Assembly (NCBI GenBank): GCA_049324835.1
Contig: JBMOMT010000059.1
Span: 124,001-188,000 of the forward strand
Length of the DNA: 64,000 nt
Direction: 5' to 3'
Origin: JBMOMT01 sp049324835
Lineage (GTDB): Bacteria; Chloroflexota; Anaerolineae; CAYNKW01
Shown here: piece after piece, positions 15,664-23,534 of the stretch
Position numbering within the stretch: position 1 is the stretch's first letter
Layout: every line of letters begins with the position of its first letter
The notes under the pieces: generated by a model
What the model saw: the letters and a program-made list of their open reading frames with translations, nothing else
Databases searched by the model: none
What the model was told of the DNA's origin: nothing
Made by a program: the position numbers and the translations under genes

Positions 15664-15976
15664 ACAGTGAACGGGAGTAGTAGACCATCCTCGCAGAGAG
15701 CCGGGCAACGGTGGAAAGCCGGCAAGGGCGCTTTCGAGGGGCGCCGGCGGCATCCGCAAAGGTCGAACTCGCCCGGGAGTTGCGCCGGGGAACGGCGGGC
15801 CTGCCCTGGCCCAGAGGCTCGCTCTGTAGTCGGCGACGGGTAGCGCCCGTTATCGCGCGGCTGAGTGGAGGAGCGTGCTACGGTGCGGCCCCGGTTGTGC
15901 TGTCGCCTGGCCCTTCTCAAGCAGGGTGGTACCACGGAGCAGGCCTTCGTCCCTGGCGGACGGGGTCTTTTTTTTT
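15664..15976 (+). promoter_or_regulatory. T-box riboswitch (leucine, specifier CUC)
   Basis: All landmark parts of a T-box leader are present before leuS. GGG-AGTAGTA-GACC (15673-15686) pairs with GGTC-GAACTCG-CCC (15761-15773) to form the specifier loop with its AGTA/GAA loop-E, placing codon CTC (Leu) at 15768-15770. The AGAGAG and GGTGGAA elements of stem I follow at 15695-15716. The T-box proper AGGGTGGTACCACGG lies at 15923-15937. The terminator is a hairpin around 15943-15965 with a run of nine T (15968-15976). Uncharged tRNA-Leu(GAG) should stabilise the antiterminator and switch leuS on. Confidence 0.93.
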
Positions 15977-15996
15977 GAATTGAGGAGGAGAGGAAC

Positions 15997-18795
15997 GTGA
16001 CGGGCAAATATATACCCCAAGAGATCGAATCCAAGTGGCAGGAGCGATGGCGCGTCGATGGGCTGTACGACACGGTGGAAGACCCGGAAAAACCAAAGTT
16101 CTACTTTCTGACCATGCTGCCCTATCCATCTGGCGATTTGCACATTGGCCACTGGTACGCCATGACGCCCAGCGACGCCGCCGCACGTTACAAACGTATG
16201 GCTGGTTACAATGTGTTCTTTCCCATCGGCTTTGACGCTTTTGGCCTGCCTGCCGAGAACGCGGCCATTCAACGGGGCATACATCCACACCTCTGGACCA
16301 TGGCCAACATCGAGCGCATGCGTGGCCAGTTACGCTCTATGGGCGCCATGTGGGCCTGGGACCGCGAGGCCATCTCTTGCCTGCCGGGGTATTATCGCTG
16401 GACGCAGTGGTTTTTCCTCAAACTCTACGACAGGGGTCTGGCCTACCGCGACGTGGCGCTGGTCGATTGGTGCCCGCAGTGTAACACCGTCCTGGCCCGA
16501 GAGCAGGTGTGGGGTGAAGACCGCCACTGCGAGCGCTGCAACACGCCGGTGCTCAAAAAGAACGTGCCTCACTGGAAGTTCCGCATCACCCGCTACGCCG
16601 ATGAACTGCTCGATTTCTCCAAGATCCAATGGCCGGAGCGGGTCAAGACCATGCAGACCAACTGGATCGGGCGTAGCGAGGGGGCCGACACCGTCTTTAA
16701 AACCGAGCGCGGCGACGACCTGGTCATCTTTACCACCCGGCCCGATACGCTGTGGGGCACCACCTTTATGGTGCTGGCCCCGGAACACCCGCTGGTCGAT
16801 GTGCTCACGACCGATGAATGCCGTCGAGCCGTGCAGGCCTACCAGCAGCAGGCTGCCCGCCAGAGTGAGATCGAACGCACGGCGGCTGACAGAGAAAAGA
16901 CGGGTGTGTTCATCGGCGCATTCGCGATCAACCCGGTCGACGGCCAGCGTGTGCCCATCTGGATCGCCGATTACGTGATGATGACCTATGGCACCGGCGC
17001 GATCATGGGTGTGCCGGCCCACGACGAGCGTGACTTTGCGTTTGCCCTCAAGTTCGGCCTGCCCATCATCCCGGTCATCGACCGGCCCGACGGCGCGGCT
17101 AAATCCTGCGTGGCCGATGCCGCCATGCGCGCCGGTTTCGTCGAGGCGCTGAAACGAGAGCGCATCGGCTTTGAACGGTGCGACGGCGCGCTGTGCGTCA
17201 CACTGAGCGCCGGCCAGATCGAGCGCTACGTGGAGCTGGCCCAGGCTCACGTGCAACCCGGCGCGTGGACCGAGGTCGTCGGGGCGCGCTGGCTGTTCAT
17301 TTTCGACGACGGTCTCGCGCCGTTCGACGGTGTGGCGGCGGATGAGAGAATCCTGGCCCGCTGCCAGGCTCTGGAACCTGAACTGGCCGAAAAACGCACC
17401 GTCATGGAGATGCTGTGGGGGGTGGCGTTTTACCGCGATGTGCTGTTCCACGCCGAATACGGGACGATGATCCACTCCAACGAGTTTTCCGGCGTGCCGG
17501 GTGACGTGGCCAAGCGCCGGGTCACCGAGTGGCTGGAGGAGCGGGGCATCGGCCAGTTCGCCGTCAACTATCGTTTGCACGATTGGCTCATCAGCCGCCA
17601 GCGCTACTGGGGCGCGCCGATCCCGATGATCCACTGCCCGGCGTGTGGGGTTGTCCCTGTGCCGTACGAGGATCTGCCGGTGCTGTTGCCGGAGGACGCC
17701 CAGTTCCTGCCCACCGGCGAAAGCCCGCTCAAATATCATCAGGGCTTTTTGCATGTCAAGTGCCCCAGGTGCGGCGGCGACGCGCAACGTGAAACCGACA
17801 CGATGGACACCTTTATGTGCTCCTCGTGGTATCACTATGCCTACGTCAGCCCTTATTACCGGCAGGACGAGCCGGCTCACGCCGATGCGACGCCCATCGA
17901 TCCGGAGAAGGCCAGGTATTGGCTGCCGGTAGATCAATACACCGGCGGCATCGAACACGCCACCATGCACCTGCTCTACACCCGTTTTTTCACCAAGGCC
18001 ATGCGTGATATGGGGCTGGTGGATTTCGACGAGCCGATGTTGCGCCTGTTCAACCAGGGCATGGTGCTGGGCGAAGACGGCGAAAAGATGAGCAAGAGCC
18101 GGGGCAACGTCATCGCCCCCGACGAATTGGTGGCGCGTTATGGGGCCGATACGGTGCGGGCCTACCTGATGTTTTTTGCCCGTTGGGATCTGGGTGGCCC
18201 GTGGGACAGTCAGGGCATCCGCGGCACGCAACGCTTCCTGGAGGACGTGTGGGCGCTGGTCGCAGAGCCGAAAACCGATCTGACCGGCCAAGTGGACGAG
18301 CGCCAGGTGCGCGCGCTGCGGCGGGCGGTGCACCAGACGATCAAAAAAGTGACGGAAGACATCCAGGCGTTTTCTTTCAACACGGCCATTGCCGCGCTGA
18401 TGGCCCTGCGCAACACGATGCGGGCTGCCAAACAGACGCCGGTGGCCGGCACGTCCGCCTGGGGTGAAGCGGTAGAGAGTTTGTTGCTGCTGCTGGCTCC
18501 TTTTACGCCGCATATTGCCGAAGAGCTGTGGCAGCACATAGGCAGACCGTATAGCATCCACCTGCAATCCTGGCCGCGCTGGGACGAGGCTGTGGCTGCC
18601 GAGGAGGTCATCACGCTGGTCGTGCAGGTCAATGGCAAGGTGCGGGATCGGGTGGAGGTGGCGGTGGACATCGGTGAGGAGGAGGCCAGGGCAAAGGCGC
18701 TGGCCAGCGAAGGCGCGCAGCGGCACATCGCCGGGAAAAAAGTGGTCAAGGTGATCGTCGCGCCGGGACGGCTGGTGAACATCGTCGTCAGGTGA
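15997..18795 (+). CDS. leuS: Leucyl-tRNA synthetase with a large editing-domain insertion
   Basis: The 932-residue class Ia synthetase charges tRNA-Leu. It has the HIGH motif as HIGH at 49-52, a zinc-type knuckle CPQC...CERC near 158-180, the editing-site threonine region TTRPDT, GTGAIMGVPAHDERDF with the editing Asp, a second knuckle CPAC...CPRC, and KMSKS at 697-701. Between the editing Asp region and YGTMIHSNEF there is an extra stretch of about 120 residues (about 366-488, ending KRTVMEMLWGVAFYRDVLF) that ordinary bacterial LeuRS lacks. GTG 15997 follows GAGGAGGAGAGG. It is controlled by the T-box upstream. Confidence 0.96.
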   Translation: MTGKYIPQEIESKWQERWRVDGLYDTVEDPEKPKFYFLTMLPYPSGDLHIGHWYAMTPSDAAARYKRMAGYNVFFPIGFDAFGLPAENAAIQRGIHPHLWTMANIERMRGQLRSMGAMWAWDREAISCLPGYYRWTQWFFLKLYDRGLAYRDVALVDWCPQCNTVLAREQVWGEDRHCERCNTPVLKKNVPHWKFRITRYADELLDFSKIQWPERVKTMQTNWIGRSEGADTVFKTERGDDLVIFTTRPDTLWGTTFMVLAPEHPLVDVLTTDECRRAVQAYQQQAARQSEIERTAADREKTGVFIGAFAINPVDGQRVPIWIADYVMMTYGTGAIMGVPAHDERDFAFALKFGLPIIPVIDRPDGAAKSCVADAAMRAGFVEALKRERIGFERCDGALCVTLSAGQIERYVELAQAHVQPGAWTEVVGARWLFIFDDGLAPFDGVAADERILARCQALEPELAEKRTVMEMLWGVAFYRDVLFHAEYGTMIHSNEFSGVPGDVAKRRVTEWLEERGIGQFAVNYRLHDWLISRQRYWGAPIPMIHCPACGVVPVPYEDLPVLLPEDAQFLPTGESPLKYHQGFLHVKCPRCGGDAQRETDTMDTFMCSSWYHYAYVSPYYRQDEPAHADATPIDPEKARYWLPVDQYTGGIEHATMHLLYTRFFTKAMRDMGLVDFDEPMLRLFNQGMVLGEDGEKMSKSRGNVIAPDELVARYGADTVRAYLMFFARWDLGGPWDSQGIRGTQRFLEDVWALVAEPKTDLTGQVDERQVRALRRAVHQTIKKVTEDIQAFSFNTAIAALMALRNTMRAAKQTPVAGTSAWGEAVESLLLLLAPFTPHIAEELWQHIGRPYSIHLQSWPRWDEAVAAEEVITLVVQVNGKVRDRVEVAVDIGEEEARAKALASEGAQRHIAGKKVVKVIVAPGRLVNIVVR

Positions 18796-18881
18796 CACTG
18801 TTCCTGGTTCGTGGGAGGGTGGGGTGAGGCTGGCCCTGCCCTCTTTTTATGCCTGCCGTAACCCTGAGGGGGGACGAGCGA

Positions 18882-18910
18882 TAGCCAGCCTCGAGTGGGC
18901 GTGGTATAAT
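18882..18910 (+). promoter_or_regulatory. Promoter for bicupin / nitroreductase genes
   Basis: TATAAT (18905-18910) with a GTGG extension and a weak -35 TAGCCA (18882-18887, spacer 17) lies 21 bp before the bicupin ATG. Confidence 0.55.
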
Positions 18911-18931
18911 ATTGGCCGGGGGAAACAGACC

Positions 18932-19618
18932 ATGACGCTGAACAAGATCGACGCTGACCAGGAGGCCGCCCGTCTGAGCCGGCCCTTTGAGGTGGCGCAA
19001 CTGGCCTACGTGGGCGATTTCGCGGTGTCCGTTTTTCTGTGCCAGGGGAGCATCGGCTGGCACCGGCATATCGACGAAGACGAGCTGTTTCTGGTGCGCA
19101 ACGGCAGTATCACGCTCGAGACGGAATGGGGCAACGCCCGCTTGGGCGCTCACGAGATGGCGGTGGTGCCCAAGGGTGTGCTGCACCGTTCCTCGTCGTT
19201 TCTTCGGTCGGTGGTGCTTCTTTTTCGACCGCAAATCATGAGCCAGCGCAAAAACGGCGATCGGCGCATCGACGGCGCGGCGGAAAAGAGCGCGCTGCAC
19301 CAAGTGAGCGTGTTGCAGGCGGCCAGAGGTAGCCAGGAGGTTGACCAGCCCATCGAAATGGCGCGGCTGGATGGTTTCGTTTTGCGACTCATCGCGCCCC
19401 GGCGGGGCTGGTCGCGGCAAGGTTCGAGCGAGCACGATGAGTTGGTTCTGGTTGTAGAGGGCAGATTGGTATTGGGTGCGGAAAATGTGGACCTGGCTCT
19501 GTCGGCCGGGGATATGGTGGTGATACCCCGGCGCTATGGGTGTCGCCTGGCGGCAATGGAAGGAACGGTGGCGCTTTTGTTTTCCCAAAGGATCAACTCC
19601 AGGGTCGAGAGGTATTGA
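18932..19618 (+). CDS. Double-cupin protein
   Basis: The 228-residue protein holds two cupin folds. The first has a recognisable metal site (GWHRHIDEDELFLVRNG, then VVPKGVLHRS). The second keeps the shape (SSEHDELVLVVEGRL, MVVIPRRYGCRL) but has fewer His ligands and may be structural. I start at ATG 18932 because the promoter -10 box lies just upstream; a longer in-frame start at 18824 would precede the promoter. The nitroreductase gene follows after 14 bp. The substrate cannot be inferred; bicupins range from oxalate decarboxylases to sugar-binding regulators. Confidence 0.8.
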   Translation: MTLNKIDADQEAARLSRPFEVAQLAYVGDFAVSVFLCQGSIGWHRHIDEDELFLVRNGSITLETEWGNARLGAHEMAVVPKGVLHRSSSFLRSVVLLFRPQIMSQRKNGDRRIDGAAEKSALHQVSVLQAARGSQEVDQPIEMARLDGFVLRLIAPRRGWSRQGSSEHDELVLVVEGRLVLGAENVDLALSAGDMVVIPRRYGCRLAAMEGTVALLFSQRINSRVERY

Positions 19619-19632
19619 GCAGGGGAGAGGAC

Positions 19633-20295
19633 ATGGATCTGGATCAGGCCATCCGGGAACGGCGGAGTGTGCGGCGGTTTCTGCCAGAGCCGGTGCCTCG
19701 CGAGGACATCGAAGCCATGCTGGAAGCTGCCTGTTGGGCGCCCAGTAGCACCAACTCTCAACCGTGGCGCTTTCTGGTTGTGTTACGCCGCGAGTGGATC
19801 GAAGAGACGGCGGCGCTGGTTTTTGACTTTTTCGAGCGGGCGATGGAGGAGGCGCACAGCCGGGGCGAGCGAACGGCTGCCGCCTTGCTGCGTTTTTTAC
19901 GAGGTTACGGCAGTTTTCTGCGTGTTGCGCCAGCGTTGATCGTGGCCTGTGGTGTGCCCTATACTGTGCCCAAGTTCGGCCTGGAGGGAGCCAATACCGT
20001 CGAAAAGCTGATCCGGGCTGGCGGGGAGCAGATTGGCCACATTTTTTTCAGCACGGTAGACAAGAGTGTGGCCATGGCCACGCAAAACTTGATGCTCAAG
20101 GCGCACGCTATGGGGTATGGCACAGTGGCTATCGACACGCCGCTGGCTGTAGCGGATGAAATCAAAGCCTTGTTCAAGATGCCGGCAGGCGATTCGATGC
20201 GTGTGGTGATGGTGATTGCCCTGGGCCGGCCGGCCGAGCATCCTTCGGCGCCGCCGCGCCGCCCGGTTTCCTCAGTGAGCTACTTTTTGGAATAA
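19633..20295 (+). CDS. Nitroreductase-family FMN protein
   Basis: The 220-residue protein has the nitroreductase start (DQAIRERRSVRRFLPEPV, about 3-20), the FMN-contact block CWAPSSTNSQPWRF, and the C-terminal MGYGTVAIDTP segment with final ALGRPAE. Such enzymes use NAD(P)H to reduce nitro groups, quinones or enones on FMN. The start ATG 19633 follows GGGGAGAGG. It is probably co-transcribed with the bicupin gene. Confidence 0.9.
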   Translation: MDLDQAIRERRSVRRFLPEPVPREDIEAMLEAACWAPSSTNSQPWRFLVVLRREWIEETAALVFDFFERAMEEAHSRGERTAAALLRFLRGYGSFLRVAPALIVACGVPYTVPKFGLEGANTVEKLIRAGGEQIGHIFFSTVDKSVAMATQNLMLKAHAMGYGTVAIDTPLAVADEIKALFKMPAGDSMRVVMVIALGRPAEHPSAPPRRPVSSVSYFLE

Positions 20296-20313
20296 AAGAG
20301 GAGGAGCACAGAC

Positions 20314-21051
20314 ATGCGTGTGGTTTTCAACATCCGGGAACGTATGGGGCGCGTGGTGGCGGCCGGCATCGGCACGCTCTTTTTGCTGGCCTGCGGGGCG
20401 CTGTTGGCTTTTGTGTTATCGCCGGGGCAGTCGCTGGAAGCGCGCCGTATCGACCGCCTGCCAGAGATGACCGCCGAGGATGTCTCGACTGCGGCCGCCG
20501 GGGAGGATATTTTGGTCACCGGGCGTCTGGAAGGCAATGCAGTCGTTGCCGAGGGCGGTTTCGTGGCCCATGTTCAGGAGGAATGGCGGGTGACCATGCC
20601 TACGCCGGGCAGTCAGAGCAGCAGCCAGAGCAGCAAACCTGCCGGGCAGTGGCAAACTGTGCAGCGAGTGGTGCCTGCGCTGGCCCTGGATGTGGACGGC
20701 AGGAGCGTGGAAATTCTGCCGGCCGGTAATGCACGTCTGAGTGGTTCTTTGCACGAGCGGCTGGTGCGGTCGCGTTCTTTTCGGCAGGCCGAGTATAATA
20801 CGGAAATGCTGCCAGAAGGCTCGATGCGCACGCGTGGGTTTTTCAACGGCGATCTGATCACCGTGCTGGGCAGCAAAGCCTCGTCTGGCGGGGTGATTCC
20901 GGAAGAATTGTACATGGGCGATCGGGTAGGCCTGGTGGCCTACAAGAAAAACGCGGCCACGGGGCTGCTTGTCGGCGGGCTTTGTATGATGGGTCTCGCG
21001 CCTGTCGTGTTGATAGGCGGGATTCTCTCTGCGCTGTTGGGCCGGCGCTGA
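20314..21051 (+). CDS. Two-helix membrane protein, function unknown
   Basis: The 245-residue protein has a membrane helix at each end (about 15-37 and 213-238) and a beta-rich domain between, with a Ser/Gln-rich loop (around 95-108). The arrangement recalls GIDE-type membrane proteins, but I see no decisive motif. GAGGAGG precedes the ATG, and only 18 bp separate it from the nitroreductase stop, so it likely belongs to the same transcript, which ends at the hairpin 21082-21111. Confidence 0.65.
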   Translation: MRVVFNIRERMGRVVAAGIGTLFLLACGALLAFVLSPGQSLEARRIDRLPEMTAEDVSTAAAGEDILVTGRLEGNAVVAEGGFVAHVQEEWRVTMPTPGSQSSSQSSKPAGQWQTVQRVVPALALDVDGRSVEILPAGNARLSGSLHERLVRSRSFRQAEYNTEMLPEGSMRTRGFFNGDLITVLGSKASSGGVIPEELYMGDRVGLVAYKKNAATGLLVGGLCMMGLAPVVLIGGILSALLGRR

Positions 21052-21081
21052 GAGGGATTGCCGACCCGGCAGTGGAAGAAA

Positions 21082-21111
21082 AAACGCGCTTCTGGAGGTT
21101 GGAGCGCGTTT
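21082..21111. terminator. Bidirectional terminator
   Basis: AAACGCGCT (21082-21090) pairs perfectly with AGCGCGTTT (21103-21111). It separates the rightward membrane protein gene from the leftward tRNA gene. Confidence 0.75.
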
Positions 21112-21116
21112 ATCTG

Positions 21117-21191
21117 TGGTGGCGACGGGCCGATTTGAACGGCCAACCAAGGGCTTATGAGTCCCCTGCTCTGCCATTGAGCTACGTCGCC
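21117..21191 (-). tRNA. tRNA with anticodon CAT (elongator Met or Ile2)
   Basis: On the minus strand the acceptor GGCGACG pairs with CGTCGCC, the D-arm is GCTC/GAGC, the anticodon loop is CTCATAA and the T-arm is GGCCG-TTCAAAT-CGGCC. A CCA end is encoded (21117-21119). The anticodon stem GGGGA/GCCCT has an A-G mismatch next to the loop. Anticodon CAT without initiator features fits elongator tRNA-Met or the lysidine-modified tRNA-Ile2; I cannot decide. Confidence 0.88.
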
Positions 21192-21236
21192 AGGACAAAA
21201 CATCCCCGGTTGGGACGCTCGAGATTTTCGAGGGGG

Positions 21237-21265
21237 ATTATACCACAGCCCTGCTTCCGATGCAA
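21237..21265 (-). promoter_or_regulatory. Promoter of the tRNA(CAT) gene
   Basis: Minus-strand TATAAT (21237-21242) has an extended TGTGG in front and a poor -35 TTGCAT (21260-21265) at 17 bp. The stretch 21266-21394 shows no gene. Confidence 0.6.
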
Positions 21266-21394
21266 GTCGACTTGTGAGCGGGGGGTATTTGTTGTTTGGG
21301 GCAGCCTGAGCCTTCGTCCTGGTGCAGGTTGCCCCAGGCTCAACCCGCCGATCTCCTGGCCCCAAGTACAAACGCACCCGTAAACGTATCAACA

Positions 21395-21423
21395 TTGACA
21401 TCCTCAGATGGGTGTGTTAAAAT
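21395..21423 (+). promoter_or_regulatory. Promoter of the isomerase-ABC importer operon
   Basis: TTGACA (21395-21400), 17 bp, TAAAAT (21418-21423), about 60 bp ahead of the isomerase ATG. Confidence 0.8.
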
Positions 21424-21482
21424 GTAGGTGGATTCTTTTAGGTTGGCCTGGGTTTCGAACACCTCAAGGAGGAGGGGTTGCC

Positions 21483-22316
21483 ATGCAACTGGCTCTTAAC
21501 GGTGCAACAACGATGTCCTCAGGACTGCCAAAAGACATCGCCGCGGCGAGGTCGGCTGGCTTTTCAGGTTTGGAAATCTGGGCCGCCAAGATGGATGCTT
21601 TTCTCGAAACCCACTCGCTGCAAGAGTTAAAGACCCTGTTTCGTGACGCTGATCTCCATCCTGTCAGCATCAACTCGATCGAGTTCATCACCTTTCGACC
21701 TCCCAACGAGTACGAGCAAATCCGAGCCCGCTGCCGACAACTGTGCGAACTGGGTCAGTCGCTCGGTTGCGCCAGGATCGTCGTGGTGCCCAGCCCAACA
21801 CCAGAAGGTGCAACGTGGGATGGCATACGGGCCGAGTCGGTGCGGGTGTTAAACGATCTGGCCGACATCGCATCGGCCTATAACGCCAGTCTGGCTTTCG
21901 AGTTTCTGGGTTTCTCCTGGTGTTCGGTGCAAACCCTGAGCCAGTGCTGGGAAATCGTCCGCGAGGTGGGGCGAAACAACGTGGGTCTGGTGATCGATAC
22001 CTGTCACTTTTTCGCCGGGGGTTCGGAGATGGCCTCCATTCGTCAGGTTGAACCTCAAAAGGTTTTCATCTTGCACATCAACGACGTCGAAGACCGTCCT
22101 CGTGAGACCATCGAGGATGCTCATCGCCTGCTGCCCGGCGAAGGTGTGATTCCCCTGGACGACATTCTCATTCGTTTGAAGCACATCGGTTTCGACGGCC
22201 TTTGTTCGGTGGAGCTTTTCCGACCGGCGTACTGGAAGCGCGACCCGATGGAGCTGGCCGCAGCAGCACGCGCAGCCGCGCTGGACGTGCTGCAAACGTA
22301 TTTCTCGGTGGTCTGA
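21483..22316 (+). CDS. Sugar phosphate isomerase/epimerase (xylose isomerase-like TIM barrel)
   Basis: The 277-residue protein is an AP-endonuclease-2-type TIM barrel as in IolE/IolI and related sugar isomerases. Candidate metal ligands are the Glu in LAFEFLG, Asp and His in VIDTCHFF, the His in FILHINDVED and the Glu in CSVELFRP. AAGGAGGAGGGG precedes ATG 21483; the longer frame from 21408 starts inside the promoter and is rejected. It heads an ABC importer gene set, so it probably processes the imported sugar or sugar phosphate. Confidence 0.87.
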   Translation: MQLALNGATTMSSGLPKDIAAARSAGFSGLEIWAAKMDAFLETHSLQELKTLFRDADLHPVSINSIEFITFRPPNEYEQIRARCRQLCELGQSLGCARIVVVPSPTPEGATWDGIRAESVRVLNDLADIASAYNASLAFEFLGFSWCSVQTLSQCWEIVREVGRNNVGLVIDTCHFFAGGSEMASIRQVEPQKVFILHINDVEDRPRETIEDAHRLLPGEGVIPLDDILIRLKHIGFDGLCSVELFRPAYWKRDPMELAAAARAAALDVLQTYFSVV

Positions 22317-22426
22317 GGGTTGAAAGGGAAGGGAGGTGATGCTTTTCGACGATCTTGAATAACAACTAGAGTATTGGCAGTTCCTCAATTTGATCCAAAC
22401 CGCGGAAAAGAAACGAGGAGGAAGAA

Positions 22427-23470
22427 ATGTTCAAAGCCAAGGGATGGCTCGGTCTCACACTTTTGGTGGCCCTGCTGGCTATTTTGGCGCTGGCAGGCTG
22501 CAAGAAGGAAATCGAGAGCACCGAGATCAACGTGCTCTGCACGCCTCAAGAGGAGTGGTGCCAGGGCATGAAGCAAGAGTTCGAGACCAAATATGGCATC
22601 ACCGTCAACTATGTGCGTATGTCCAGCGGCGAGTCGCTGGCCCGCCTGCGGGCAGAAAAGGACAACCCCCAGTTCGATATCTGGTGGGGTGGCCCCATCG
22701 ACAGCTTTGTGGCTGCCAAGGGGGAGGGCTTACTGGAAGCCTACGACTCACCCAATTACAAGAACCTGCTGGATCAGGAAAAATACAAAGACGCCGAAAA
22801 CTACTGGGTCGGCATCTATGTTGGCACCCTGGGTTTTGCCACCAACAAAGACTGGCTGGCCGCCAACCCCGGCGTCGAGGCGCCCAAATCCTGGGACGAC
22901 CTGCTCAAGCCCGAATTTGCCAAACAAATCCTGGTCGCCCACCCTTCCACCTCCGGCACCTCCTACACCGCCCTGTCCACCGTCCTTCAGATCCGGGGCG
23001 AGGCAGCCGGCTGGGAATACCTGAAAAAGTACGCCGCCCAAATGCTCCAGTTCACCAAGAGTGGCGCGGCCCCGGCCAAGTTCGTCGGTCAGGGTGAGGC
23101 GGCGGTGGGCGTTGTCTTTTCCCACGATATCGTGCACGAGATCGACGACAATGGCCTGCCGCTGGAGCTGACCTTCCCCGAAGAAGGCACCGGCTACGAG
23201 ATCGGCGGCATGGGCATCATCAAGGGTGCCAAGCACCTGGACGCAGCGCAAAAGTGGTTCGACTGGGCCATCACAGCCGAGGCGCAAGCCCTGGGTCCCA
23301 AGTACAAAGCTTACCAGGCGCCGACAGTCAAGGGTGTCGAGCTTTCACACCCCGAACTGCTGGAAGTCAATCTGATCGACTATGATTTTCAGTGGGCCGG
23401 CGAGCACAAAGTAGAGTTCGTGGACAAGTTCACCAACGAGATCTCGACTGCAGACAACTTGAAGCAATAA
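22427..23470 (+). CDS. ABC importer substrate-binding lipoprotein, AfuA/FbpA family
   Basis: The 347-residue protein has a lipoprotein signal with LALAGC (Cys25) and a type II periplasmic-binding fold: INVLCTPQEEW, then FDIWWGGPIDSFV, and GYEIGGMGIIKGAKH late in the protein. The family is labelled iron(III)-binding, but AfuA members bind hexose phosphates. The paired Tyr residues that ferric-binding proteins use are not evident here. With a sugar isomerase upstream, a sugar phosphate is more likely than iron; this is inference. GAGGAGGAAG stands before the ATG. Confidence 0.88.
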   Translation: MFKAKGWLGLTLLVALLAILALAGCKKEIESTEINVLCTPQEEWCQGMKQEFETKYGITVNYVRMSSGESLARLRAEKDNPQFDIWWGGPIDSFVAAKGEGLLEAYDSPNYKNLLDQEKYKDAENYWVGIYVGTLGFATNKDWLAANPGVEAPKSWDDLLKPEFAKQILVAHPSTSGTSYTALSTVLQIRGEAAGWEYLKKYAAQMLQFTKSGAAPAKFVGQGEAAVGVVFSHDIVHEIDDNGLPLELTFPEEGTGYEIGGMGIIKGAKHLDAAQKWFDWAITAEAQALGPKYKAYQAPTVKGVELSHPELLEVNLIDYDFQWAGEHKVEFVDKFTNEISTADNLKQ

Positions 23471-23487
23471 CCATCTGGAACCAGCGT

Positions 23488-23514
23488 GGGCGAGGGGGAA
23501 CTCCCCCCTCGCCC
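23488..23514 (+). terminator. Intercistronic hairpin after the binding-protein gene
   Basis: GGGCGAGGGGG (23488-23498) pairs perfectly with 23504-23514 over a 5-base loop. No T-run follows, so it is better seen as a partial terminator or 3' stabiliser that lets the binding protein be made in excess over the permease. Confidence 0.65.
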
Positions 23515-23534
23515 CGCTTGTTATGGGGGAAAGC

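Noticed and set aside
16330..18798. Leftward open frame of 822 codons
   Set aside because: Antisense to leuS; rich in His, Arg and Gln as expected of a mirror frame.
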